A stretch of 64,000 bases of DNA, taken from positions 1,302,001 through 1,366,000 of the forward strand of contig NZ_CP179868.1 in NCBI RefSeq assembly GCF_051379705.1. The letters are read 5' to 3'. The notes beneath the pieces were generated by a model. That model was not told the DNA's origin, made no database searches, and saw only the letters and a program-made list of their open reading frames with translations. Every line of letters starts with the position of its first letter. The stretch's first letter is position 1. The position numbers and the translations under genes are program-made. Source of the stretch: Ekhidna sp051379705. GTDB taxonomy: Bacteria; Bacteroidota; Bacteroidia; Cytophagales; Cyclobacteriaceae. Positions 16,266 through 24,142 of this stretch are shown one piece after another.

Positions 16266-16349
16266 CTGCTTTGAATTTTTGAGGGTGGTTTGATTTTCAA
16301 AGCTTCAGCAGATGTGTAAAAATAGGGAATTAGCTGATCAATTTAAAAA

Positions 16350-16811
16350 TCACTCTTCTACTTCCAGTTTCTTGAGTTTGTTCTCGCGTACTCGCCAGGT
16401 TATCAATAGCAATGGAAGCAGGACAATCCAGATATACACATCCCAGTCTGCCTTTTTATGCTCAAAGAGAATCATATAGCCATTGAAGCAAAGCATCAAG
16501 AAGGCTAACCCGGCAACAACCAAAGGACCTGTGGCCTGATTTTGCTTGTCCCGATAAGTCTTCCTTGAAACTTTCACGCCATTGAAGCCTTCATTTTTCT
16601 TGACTTTCTTTCTTGTCAACTCCCAGATAAGCAGTGGTATGCTAATCAACCACATAACCACCAAATACCAATCCATGCCGGTTGGCTCCTCTCCCATCAT
16701 ACTGTAGTGGATCATCTTCCGGATTCGGAGGGTGAGACTCAATACGCCTAAAATGAGTAACAGAATCTTAGCTATTGTCTGATTTTGGCCTGTCTGAGGT
16801 TCTTTTCTCAT
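16350..16811 (-). CDS. Hypothetical integral membrane protein
   Basis: The 153-aa protein has about four transmembrane helices: residues 13-30 (IAKILLLILGVLSLTLRI), 46-62, 93-112 and 122-140. A basic cytoplasmic loop (RKKVKKNEG..VKVSRKTYRDK) sits between the second and third. Ends are charged (MRKEPQ; KLKKLEVEE). I do not recognise a family. It follows the HsdR_N-like gene by 23 bases and is probably cotranscribed with it. Confidence 0.7.
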   Translation of the reverse strand: MRKEPQTGQNQTIAKILLLILGVLSLTLRIRKMIHYSMMGEEPTGMDWYLVVMWLISIPLLIWELTRKKVKKNEGFNGVKVSRKTYRDKQNQATGPLVVAGLAFLMLCFNGYMILFEHKKADWDVYIWIVLLPLLLITWRVRENKLKKLEVEE

Positions 16812-16834
16812 ATCATTAAAATTAACAATTCACT

Positions 16835-17260
16835 CTAAGCGTAAGATGGAAATTCACCAATTTGATTGAATCGGTTATTCTCTTTTCGCCAGATGAAATG
16901 ATTCAATCCATTTGTGATGGCTATGTATTTTGAATCAAGCACCTTATTGTATGCTGCTACCTGGTTCAGTACTTTTTGATCCAGTTTCACATCAGGAGAT
17001 TTGCATTCGACCAATAAGAAAACGTATCCGTCTTTGTCTAAAACTATAATGTCTGATCGCTTTTGATTTTTGAAATAGGCCATCGAGTGTTCAAGCTTAA
17101 ACATTCCTTTTGGATAAGCTAGATGGACAATCAAGAGGTTAATAAAATGCTGGCGGACCCATTCTTCAGGTGTAAGTACAATCCACTTCTTTCTAATCAG
17201 ACAAAAAATGGTGTTGTCTTTCAATTTAACATCAAACTCCGGCAGTTTGAGCGTTTTCAT
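16835..17260 (-). CDS. HsdR N-terminal-like PD-(D/E)XK nuclease-fold protein
   Basis: The 141-aa protein corresponds to the stand-alone 'type I restriction enzyme R N-terminal domain' family common in Bacteroidota. The nuclease-fold residues are in place: a Glu in LTPEEWVRQHF (residues 29-39), Asp70 in KRSDIIVLD and Glu85-x-Lys87 in LLVECKSPD. A Gln follows in LNQVAAYN. No helicase domain or HsdM/HsdS gene is near, so it is not part of a restriction system. A DNA-repair-type or RNA-processing nuclease role is inference. Its start overlaps the 3' end of the MFS gene by 29 bases. Confidence 0.85.
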   Translation of the reverse strand: MKTLKLPEFDVKLKDNTIFCLIRKKWIVLTPEEWVRQHFINLLIVHLAYPKGMFKLEHSMAYFKNQKRSDIIVLDKDGYVFLLVECKSPDVKLDQKVLNQVAAYNKVLDSKYIAITNGLNHFIWRKENNRFNQIGEFPSYA

Positions 17261-18533
17261 TTTTCAGTTTCACTTGAGATAGAAAAATAATACCTAAGAT
17301 AAAAAACGATGCAAGCGCCAATGTACTATTGCGCATGCTTCCTGTGACTTGTTCAATATATCCGTAGACGAAAGTTCCTATAACAATAGATACATTGTAG
17401 GTGACATCATAAAAGCTGAAAAAGGAAGCTGTATCAACTGTATCCTGAGGCATTATCTTGGAGAAGGTTGCCCGCGAAAGTGACTGAATCCCACCCATGA
17501 CCAATCCAACTACAGCTGCTAAAGCAAAGAATTCCATTTCAGCATTGACAAAATATGCCCCAAAGCAGCACCCAATCCAAATAACGATCTGAATGGACAG
17601 AGATCTAATGTTTCCCTGCTTTTTGGATACATATGCAAAAAGCATAGCTCCTGCTATTGCTACAAATTGAATCAGAAGTACTGTCATAATCAAGCTGGAA
17701 GCTTCCATCTTTAATTCTTTGGAACCAAAGGTTGCTGCCAAGTACATGACTGTTTGCACACCCATATTGTAGAAGAAAAAAGCGAGTAGAAACTTTCTCA
17801 TTCCATCCATTTCTTTTAGCTCCATCCACACCTTTCTTAGCTCCTTATAACCGTTGGTCAAATAGTGACCTTCTGGCTTTCTGCCGTGTACATTTTCAGG
17901 AAGTTTGGAAATCGCATAAAGCGAAAAGCCAATCCACCATACGCCTACAGTGAGAAAGGCTGCCCGAGAGGCAACACCCGCACCTGCAAAACCAAATGTA
18001 TCTGGCATTTGAATCATCACTAAGTTGATCACCAAAAGAATAACGCTTCCAAGATATCCGTATGAATATCCTTTTGCACTGACTATGTCACGCTTATCTT
18101 CGGTGACTATCTCACTCAGGAATGCATCATAGAAGACGAGGCTACCCGAATAGCCGACGCTTGCGAAAATGGAGCAAATAATCCCCCATTCAACATTCTC
18201 ACCTGTAAAAAAGAAAAGCCCAATGCATGAAAATGATCCAATGAACATGAACATTTTTAGGAAGAATTTTTTCTTCCCCGCGTAATCTGCTATCCCTGAT
18301 AAAATGGGCAGGACAATAGCAACCAGGAGAAATGACAGTGACAGTGCATATGAGTACAAAACCGAATTTACAATCTCGAACCCAAAGGCCTGAATACGAT
18401 CACCACCACTTGCATTGACCGCTACATTTTGAAAATAAATGGGAAATATTGCTGAAGTGATTGTCAGCGAGTAAACAGAATTTGCCCAGTCATACATACA
18501 CCAGGCATTGATGATTTTTTTATCGTTCAGCAT
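17232..18533 (-). CDS. MFS transporter, UMF1/Atg22-like
   Basis: The 433-aa protein has 12 predicted membrane helices and the UMF1-family opening INAWCMYDWANSVYSLTITS. Later come DAFLSEIV (after the fourth helix region), GGIQSLSRATFSKIMP between helices 10 and 11 and ASFFSFYDVTYN. UMF1 proteins are related to yeast Atg22, which exports amino acids from vacuoles. Bacterial members are presumed small-molecule effluxers of unknown substrate. It diverges from the GNAT gene at 18653 and is followed on the same strand by the overlapping HsdR_N-like gene. Confidence 0.9.
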   Translation of the reverse strand: MLNDKKIINAWCMYDWANSVYSLTITSAIFPIYFQNVAVNASGGDRIQAFGFEIVNSVLYSYALSLSFLLVAIVLPILSGIADYAGKKKFFLKMFMFIGSFSCIGLFFFTGENVEWGIICSIFASVGYSGSLVFYDAFLSEIVTEDKRDIVSAKGYSYGYLGSVILLVINLVMIQMPDTFGFAGAGVASRAAFLTVGVWWIGFSLYAISKLPENVHGRKPEGHYLTNGYKELRKVWMELKEMDGMRKFLLAFFFYNMGVQTVMYLAATFGSKELKMEASSLIMTVLLIQFVAIAGAMLFAYVSKKQGNIRSLSIQIVIWIGCCFGAYFVNAEMEFFALAAVVGLVMGGIQSLSRATFSKIMPQDTVDTASFFSFYDVTYNVSIVIGTFVYGYIEQVTGSMRNSTLALASFFILGIIFLSQVKLKNENAQTAGV

Positions 18534-18652
18534 GTAAAGTCAAGTTGATACGGCAATATAATGAATGATACAATGACTAGTTTTAGGAACTGAAAAGAGA
18601 GGAGACTTCTCTCCGAGCAAATCTTCTGCTTTGCATATTTCAATCTTAAAAA

Positions 18653-19105
18653 ATGATTCGGCTTATAAACCACAAAATAAAGGAAGAGGCAAAGCAAATA
18701 CGCCAGGTGTTCCAGGTATCTTATGCAATAGAGGCCGAACTTTTGCAGGCCGATGATTTTCCTCCTCTAAAAAGACCTCTCGAGAATTTCTTGAATGCGG
18801 AAACTACATTTTTTGGCTACTTTGAGGGAGCGGAATTAGCTGCCGTTACCGAAGTAAAAGCAGAGGATCAGATCTTACATATCCACAGTCTAGTTGTTGA
18901 TCCTGATTTTTTCAGAAAAGGTATTGCAAGTAAGCTTCTGGAGTTCGTCTTTAATGAATTCAACTTGAAAACATTTACCGTAGAAACAGGTGCCGCTAAC
19001 GGCCCGGCTATTGCTTTGTATGAACATCATGGCTTCCGAATCATCAGGCAATGGATGACTGAAATAGGCATTGAAAAAGTAGCGTTTGAGAAGCAGTTGG
19101 GCTAA
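18653..19105 (+). CDS. GNAT family N-acetyltransferase
   Basis: The 150-aa single-domain acetyltransferase has the acetyl-CoA loop at IHSLVVDPDFFRKGIASKLLEFV, matching the R-x-x-G-I/V-A signature. It is followed by TVETGAANGPAIALYEHHGFRIIRQW, the typical 'N..A..lYe..GF' fourth motif. Substrate is unknown. The last bases CTAA hold both its stop and the stop of the convergent OmpA gene. Confidence 0.88.
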   Translation: MIRLINHKIKEEAKQIRQVFQVSYAIEAELLQADDFPPLKRPLENFLNAETTFFGYFEGAELAAVTEVKAEDQILHIHSLVVDPDFFRKGIASKLLEFVFNEFNLKTFTVETGAANGPAIALYEHHGFRIIRQWMTEIGIEKVAFEKQLG

Positions 19106-20598
19106 TCATCAACCACCTCAAACTCGACCCTGCGATTTAGCTTTCTAGTTTCCTCAGATTCATTGCTTGCTATCGGTTGATTGCCACCGTATCCTTTGCC
19201 TGTCACACGAAAGGCGTTGATACCCTGAGATAAAATGTATGCTTTCACTGCCTTCACCCGAGCTTCTGATAACTGCACGTTTTTGACCGGATCTCCAGTA
19301 TTATCTGTATGGCCTTTTAGAAGAATCTTAATCTTAGGATTGTCATTCAAAACTTCCACTACCAGATTCAATTCTTTTTCCGACCCTTCAATCATGTTTG
19401 CTGTTCCCCGATGAAATAGCACATGATCCAAGGTGATTATGCTTCCTTTTGCCACTGATGATAGCTGGATTACATTTTCTCCAATTTTCAGTTGTTCGTC
19501 GAGCACAATCACTTTAGGTAAATAACCGAGAGACTTGAGCTCTATCTCCTCATCAGACAATGAATCGATCTCAAATATTCCATTTGGCCCAATTCTTCTA
19601 TTTGCTCCAACTATCATTTCAGCTGGTAATGCTTCGCCAGTTTTCGCATCTATTACCTTCAGGATGATGGCTCCTAATGCTTCCGTCTCAGGCTCCTCAG
19701 CTACTATTGGTAGAGTTTCCAACTGCGTCGTATCCTCCTCAATTTCTTCTTTGAACTTTATTCGCATAATATCTCCATAACCATCACTATCCTGCGAACT
19801 GACGTAGTATGCCCATTCAGAACTATCTAAAAATGAAAAAGAAGTTTCTGATCCTGAGGTATTGACCTGGGAACCAAGATTTACAGGTTCGCTCCAGTTT
19901 CTCCAGGATTCATCTTGCCTTACGCTATAAAAAAGATCAAAACTACCCTGACCGCCTCTTCCATTTGTGGCAAAAAAAAGTGTGCGATTATCTTCTGCTA
20001 GAAAAGGTGTCACTTCCTGAAACTCAGTATTTAATTGATAACCTAAATTTTTAGGACGATCCCAGCTCCCATCGGCTTTCTTTTTCACGATATAGAGATC
20101 TTCAACTCCATACGTGTTATTAGCTTCAAGGCTAAGAATCATATACCTGCCGCCTTTTGACAAACATCCGCTTTGAATGGGTGACTTATTTTTCAAAAAG
20201 GGGATGTCTACTTCCTTATCAACTCCATTGCTGCTAAACTTTACTTTTCCGTAGTACATGCCTTTATCAAAGGTTACTTCGCTGTAATACAGTCCTTCTT
20301 TCGTAAATCCAATTGGGCTTACCATTCCTTTTTCACCTAGCCAATCTAAAAAAGTCGAGACGGTCCAGTTTTCAGCACCAAAAGATTTGGACTGGGAATC
20401 AAATAGTTTGGACGTACTATTAGTCCCTCCTCGTTCCTCAGTAAATGCAATTGACTTACTATGTGGACTGAGGACCAGATAATTCTGTCCATTGGGTGTA
20501 TTGAGTGAATCTACTGTTTCTCCCTTTCCCTCGAATGCAACCTGCGCAGCACCAGTGAAACTAAGAACCATCAAAAATGATATTATTGAACTTTTCAA
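19102..20598 (-). CDS. OmpA-family protein with PD40 beta-propeller repeats
   Basis: The 498-aa protein has a signal peptide, a WD40/PD40 propeller region (about residues 30-285: YLVLSPHSKSIAFTEERGG, FFATNGRGGQGSFDLFYS, SDGYGDIMRIKF), a carboxypeptidase-regulatory-like beta domain (about 310-385) and a C-terminal OmpA peptidoglycan-binding domain (about 390-498: LKGHTDNTGDPVKN, LSEARVKAVKAYL, GYGGNQPIASNES, NRRVEF). The architecture fits outer-membrane-associated proteins such as PorE-like T9SS components, but the short length does not prove that role. The frame starts at TTG 20598. The first ATG nine codons later would cut the signal peptide, so TTG initiation is preferred. Confidence 0.88.
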   Translation of the reverse strand: MKSSIISFLMVLSFTGAAQVAFEGKGETVDSLNTPNGQNYLVLSPHSKSIAFTEERGGTNSTSKLFDSQSKSFGAENWTVSTFLDWLGEKGMVSPIGFTKEGLYYSEVTFDKGMYYGKVKFSSNGVDKEVDIPFLKNKSPIQSGCLSKGGRYMILSLEANNTYGVEDLYIVKKKADGSWDRPKNLGYQLNTEFQEVTPFLAEDNRTLFFATNGRGGQGSFDLFYSVRQDESWRNWSEPVNLGSQVNTSGSETSFSFLDSSEWAYYVSSQDSDGYGDIMRIKFKEEIEEDTTQLETLPIVAEEPETEALGAIILKVIDAKTGEALPAEMIVGANRRIGPNGIFEIDSLSDEEIELKSLGYLPKVIVLDEQLKIGENVIQLSSVAKGSIITLDHVLFHRGTANMIEGSEKELNLVVEVLNDNPKIKILLKGHTDNTGDPVKNVQLSEARVKAVKAYILSQGINAFRVTGKGYGGNQPIASNESEETRKLNRRVEFEVVDD

Positions 20599-20694
20599 TT
20601 AATTAATTATATTTTTTTGTGAAAATAACTTGATTTTATAAATATCCTAATATATTATTGTACTTGTAAAGTTTCTCTATTGGTTAGTTGGTGA

Positions 20695-20702
20695 CAAAAC
20701 TA
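20695..20702 (-). promoter_or_regulatory. Possible -7 element TAGTTTTG upstream of the OmpA gene
   Basis: On the minus strand TAGTTTTG matches the Bacteroidota TAnnTTTG -7 consensus exactly, 97 bases before the TTG start at 20598. No good -33 TTG stands at the expected distance, so it is a weak call. Confidence 0.25.
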
Positions 20703-20719
20703 AACAGCTAGTGAATTAT

Positions 20720-20748
20720 AGTCCGGTGTGGTTAGCCGGACTTTTTTT
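20720..20748 (+). terminator. Rho-independent terminator oriented rightward
   Basis: AGTCCGG (20720-20726) and CCGGACT (20736-20742) form a 7-bp stem with a 9-base loop. Including the last base of the arm, a run of seven T occupies 20742-20748. This is a textbook intrinsic terminator for rightward transcription, but no plus-strand gene ends before it. The stop codon of the minus-strand glycosylase gene lies inside the loop (20732-20734), so on that strand the hairpin forms right at the stop but has no U-tract. Confidence 0.65.
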
Positions 20749-21367
20749 GTTTTATTGTTTTACTCACAAACTTATTGCCAGCAATTAAGAACCTCCAGGG
20801 CTTTAACGCATCTTCTTCAGCATATTCCACACCGATTCTTGTATCCGACTGAATATCTAATTTTTCCTCTCCATCATTGTCAACGATCCAGATTTGATCT
20901 TCACATAAATCGACACCTGACATTTTCACATGAATACCCATTGCCTGCGCCAATGTACCGGGTCCGGACGCAAGTTTTGCTTTAGTGAAGTTTCTCCTCT
21001 CATTCATTGCATCAATGCCTTGTATGGGCTCCAAGGCTCGTATCAGCACTGCATCTGCCATTCCTTCGACATTTGTCACCACATTGAATAGATGATGAAT
21101 GCCATAGCATAAATACACATATGCGGTTCCTCCGTCACTATACATGATCTCAGTTCTGGGTGTTCGCTTGTTATTAGCATGGCACGCTTTGTCGCCCCTT
21201 CCACAATATGCTTCTGTCTCTACGATTTTTCCTGCAGTTAATACACCATCAACATGTGTTACGAGCACTTTCCCCAACAAATCTTTTGCTATTTGCACGA
21301 CATCTGTTCTTTGATAAAACGATCTTGGGAGTTTTTCGTAAACGGATGTATTAATTTTGAAAACCAT
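20732..21367 (-). CDS. DNA-3-methyladenine glycosylase (AAG/Mpg family)
   Basis: The 211-aa protein removes alkylated purines in base excision repair. Family motifs are PRSFYQRTDVVQIAKDLLGK at the start, GKIVETEAYCGRGDKACHA with the catalytic Glu, TAYVYLCYGIHHLFNVVT, AVLIRALEP, LASGPGTLAQAMGI and RIGVEYAEEDALKPWRFL. Length is normal for bacterial Mpg. It diverges from the DUF2911 gene with only 15 bases between the start codons. Its stop codon is embedded in the loop of the 20720 hairpin. Confidence 0.94.
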   Translation of the reverse strand: MVFKINTSVYEKLPRSFYQRTDVVQIAKDLLGKVLVTHVDGVLTAGKIVETEAYCGRGDKACHANNKRTPRTEIMYSDGGTAYVYLCYGIHHLFNVVTNVEGMADAVLIRALEPIQGIDAMNERRNFTKAKLASGPGTLAQAMGIHVKMSGVDLCEDQIWIVDNDGEEKLDIQSDTRIGVEYAEEDALKPWRFLIAGNKFVSKTIKQKKSG

Positions 21368-21382
21368 AAAAAACCTTAAACT

Positions 21383-22246
21383 ATGAAAAGAATCACAAAT
21401 CTAATCGCACTATGCGTGTTAGTTACTTTTGGAGCAACCGCTCAAATCAATACTCCTCAGCCAAGCCCTGCTGGTTCAGTAAGTTCGACTGTTGGACTTA
21501 CAGAGATCAGCATTGATTATTTCCGACCTGGTAAAAAAGGAAGAGAAATTTTTGGTAGTGGAGACAATTACCTTCAGCAATATGGAGAGGTATGGAGAAC
21601 AGGCGCAAACGCAGGAACCATAGTTAACTTCAGCACAGATGTGAAAATCGCTGGACAGGATGTACCGGCAGGTAAATACCAAATTGTTTCAATTCCTGGC
21701 GCAGACGAATGGCAGGTTATGTTTCACAAAGAAATGATTGGTGGGAACATGGGTAACTACAAAGCTGAAAATGATGCTGCAAAAGTGACAGTAAAGACCA
21801 TGAAGCTTGGTAATTCTGTAGAGCGAATGACTTTCCAGATTTCTGATATTTCTGAAGACAATACTTCTGCTAACATTCATTTTGCGTGGGACAACATGTC
21901 TTTCAAAGTGCCTGTATCGGTTGATTTTCATTCGGCTGTAATGAAAGAAATTGCTTCTAAGACTCAGGTAAATCCTCAGAACTATGTAGCTGCTGCTAAC
22001 TATTACCTCAACGCTGGCGAAAATTTGGAGCAAGCCTTGGAATGGATGAACAAGTATCTATCTGTTGGCGAAAATTCCGGACAGTTTTGGCATGTACACA
22101 CTAAGGCTCAAATTCTTGCTAAAATGGGTAACAAGAAAGAAGCTATCGCAACTGCTAAAGATTCAATGGAGAAAGCCAAAAACTTTGCACAGGGTGATTT
22201 TGGTTACATCAAAAGAAACGAAGATTTAATTGCTTCTTTGAAGTAA
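21383..22246 (+). CDS. DUF2911 domain secreted protein with TPR-like C-terminus
   Basis: The 287-aa protein has a signal peptide (residues 1-21, ending GATAQ). It then has the DUF2911 domain (about 25-170): PSPAGSVSSTVGLTEISIDYFRPGKKGREIFG, EVWRTGANAGTIVNFSTDVKIAG, VPAGKYQIVSIPG and MTFQISD. The last 100 residues are helical and TPR-like (AAANYYLNAGENLEQALEWMNKYL, AQILAKMGNKKEAIATAKDSMEKA). The family is common and often multi-copy in Bacteroidota, with unknown function. Its transcript ends at the strong hairpin at 22267-22295. Confidence 0.92.
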   Translation: MKRITNLIALCVLVTFGATAQINTPQPSPAGSVSSTVGLTEISIDYFRPGKKGREIFGSGDNYLQQYGEVWRTGANAGTIVNFSTDVKIAGQDVPAGKYQIVSIPGADEWQVMFHKEMIGGNMGNYKAENDAAKVTVKTMKLGNSVERMTFQISDISEDNTSANIHFAWDNMSFKVPVSVDFHSAVMKEIASKTQVNPQNYVAAANYYLNAGENLEQALEWMNKYLSVGENSGQFWHVHTKAQILAKMGNKKEAIATAKDSMEKAKNFAQGDFGYIKRNEDLIASLK

Positions 22247-22266
22247 TTACTTCTTAAGAAAGTATT

Positions 22267-22295
22267 AAAGCGTGAGCAATGCTCACGCTTTTTTT
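22267..22295 (+). terminator. Strong intrinsic terminator, probably bidirectional
   Basis: AAAGCGTGAGC (22267-22277) and GCTCACGCTTT (22281-22291) form an 11-bp perfect stem with a 3-base AAT loop. A run of seven T ends at 22295. It ends the DUF2911 transcript 20 bases after its stop. On the minus strand the flanking bases are also U-rich enough to help end the symporter gene, whose stop codon is at 22294. Confidence 0.9.
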
Positions 22296-24000
22296 ATGCC
22301 TTATTACCAAATAGTTTTGATAGTTGCTGTATAATCAGACTTAAAATAATCGTCCCGCCACAACCAATCAGGTTGTACCATAAGTAGCTCAGTGAGAAGA
22401 TTCCTGCCTCTGTCATCAAGTGAACAATGATCACCACTGTTTGAGCTATGATAGCTGCGATGAAAACAGGATTTCCTTTGACCTTTTTAAAGAAGAAAGC
22501 CACAAGGAATATCCCTAGCACTGTGCCATAAAATATTGAACCTACAATATTTACAGCCTCGATTAGATTCTCAGAATTTTTAGCCAAAATCGCGAAGAGA
22601 ATCGCCAAAACACCCCAACCAAAAGTCATGAGTTTTGAAGTGTTTAAATAATGATGATCTGATGCATCCTTTTTTATGGCGCGTTTATAAAAATCAACCG
22701 AGGTGGTTGACGCCAAAGCATTCAATTCTGAAGAAGTCGAGGACATGGCTGCAGAGAATATCACTGCGATCAATAGTCCGATCAGGCCATGTGGAAGATA
22801 TGTGATGATAAACGTGAGAAAGACATAATCTGAGTCTTTAGTTTCCAAGGTGCTGTCGGCCTTTAGGATTACATCTTTTGCCTGCTGCCTCAGCTCCACA
22901 GATTTAGCATCTGCGATTTTCAATTGCTCAGCAAATGCGGTACGTTCACTGTCAGAGATTGTCTCGCTTGTTAAAGACTGAGCAGCAAGCCTTCTTTCTT
23001 CCAACGCAACTGAGTACTCATCATTTATTTGTTCGAATTCCCCGGCGTAAGCTGAGTTTTCAACAATCTCCACAGAGGCTTCCTTAAAGTGAATTGGTGG
23101 ATTGTAGAATATGAAAAAGACATATACCATCACACCTACGAACAGAATGAAAAATTGCATAGGAATTTTCAGGATCGCATTGAACATCAATCCCATTCTG
23201 CTTTCCGCAGCGCTTGTTCCTCCAAGGTATCGCTGCACTTGCGATTGATCCGTTCCAAAATAAGAAAGCTGGAGAAAGAAGCCTCCGGCCAAGCCTGACC
23301 AGATCGTATATCTTTCACCTGCATCCATGCTAAAATTGACTGCTTCAAGTTTTCCCAGATTTCCTGCAATCTCTAGTGCTCCTCCAAAAGAAGTATGATC
23401 TCCGATATATCCAAGTGTTACGAAAAATGCGGCGAACATACCGGCCATAATGACAGCCATTTGTTGTTTCTGCGTAATGGAGACCGCTTTTGTTCCACCG
23501 GATACTGTGTAGATAATCACCAATATCCCAGTTCCAAGTATAGTAGCAGTGAGGTTCCAGTGGAGAATCGAAGAAATAATAATCGCTGGAGCGTATATGG
23601 TAATACCTGCCGCAAGTCCCCTCTGAACAAGGAAAAGTGCAGCACCCAGGTAACGTGTTTTTAGGTCAAACCGCTTTTCCAAAAATTCATAAGCAGTGTA
23701 AACTTTCAGTCTATAAAATATTGGAATGAATACCGCCGAGACTACAATCAAAGCTATGGGTAATCCAAAATAGTTTTGAACGAATCCCATACCGCTTTCA
23801 TAGGCCTGTCCGGGAGTGGAAATAAAGGTAATTGCACTGGCTTGAGTTGCCATCACAGAAAGCCCTATCGTTCCCCACTTCATTGAGTGTCCACCGAGCA
23901 AATACCCTTCAATGTCTTTTTGTCCTCTAGTCTTATAAACGCCGTAAGCTACAATAAAGAGAAGTGTGCCAAACAGCACAATCAAGTCAAGGTTGTTCAT
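22294..24000 (-). CDS. Sodium:solute symporter (SSS family)
   Basis: The 568-aa protein has about 13 membrane helices in the SSS fold, with GYLLGGHSMKWGTIGLSVMA, TQASAITFISTPGQAYESG, QRGLAAGITIYAP, TVSGGTKAVSITQKQQM and AAMSSTSSELNALAS (sodium-site region). A charged, helical insert of about 85 residues (about 310-395) between two helices is typical of Bacteroidota members. Transport of a sugar or sugar acid is suggested by its operon with a PIG-L deacetylase, though the solute is not known. It starts 7 bases after a 44-aa membrane-peptide gene. Confidence 0.92.
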   Translation of the reverse strand: MNNLDLIVLFGTLLFIVAYGVYKTRGQKDIEGYLLGGHSMKWGTIGLSVMATQASAITFISTPGQAYESGMGFVQNYFGLPIALIVVSAVFIPIFYRLKVYTAYEFLEKRFDLKTRYLGAALFLVQRGLAAGITIYAPAIIISSILHWNLTATILGTGILVIIYTVSGGTKAVSITQKQQMAVIMAGMFAAFFVTLGYIGDHTSFGGALEIAGNLGKLEAVNFSMDAGERYTIWSGLAGGFFLQLSYFGTDQSQVQRYLGGTSAAESRMGLMFNAILKIPMQFFILFVGVMVYVFFIFYNPPIHFKEASVEIVENSAYAGEFEQINDEYSVALEERRLAAQSLTSETISDSERTAFAEQLKIADAKSVELRQQAKDVILKADSTLETKDSDYVFLTFIITYLPHGLIGLLIAVIFSAAMSSTSSELNALASTTSVDFYKRAIKKDASDHHYLNTSKLMTFGWGVLAILFAILAKNSENLIEAVNIVGSIFYGTVLGIFLVAFFFKKVKGNPVFIAAIIAQTVVIIVHLMTEAGIFSLSYLWYNLIGCGGTIILSLIIQQLSKLFGNKA

Positions 24001-24007
24001 TTAGTTG

Positions 24008-24142
24008 TCAGTAAGATGAGCTAAAGAAATGAAATAAAATGATGAGTACGGCCAGCCAGGCAGCAACAAAAATGTAAAGGAATCGCCATTTTTTGAATAA
24101 TGGTGGTTTGTCAATGTTTCTTTCCGAAATCAATTCTGTCAT
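24008..24142 (-). CDS. 44-aa single-span membrane protein in the PIG-L/SSS operon
   Basis: This short gene begins with ATG at 24142, which overlaps the TGA of the PIG-L gene as ATGA, and ends at TGA 24008-24010, 7 bases before the symporter ATG. The peptide starts MTELISERNIDKPPLFKKW and continues with one hydrophobic helix (about residues 22-40, LYIFVAAWLAVLIILFHFF). Perfect coupling to both neighbours and a sensible membrane topology argue that it is real. A small accessory subunit of the symporter is the natural guess; I know of no tested role. Confidence 0.8.
   Translation of the reverse strand: MTELISERNIDKPPLFKKWRFLYIFVAAWLAVLIILFHFFSSSY

Noticed and set aside
16835..17260. Restriction-modification system
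   Set aside because: Only a stand-alone HsdR N-terminal-like nuclease domain is present, with no HsdM, HsdS or helicase region.
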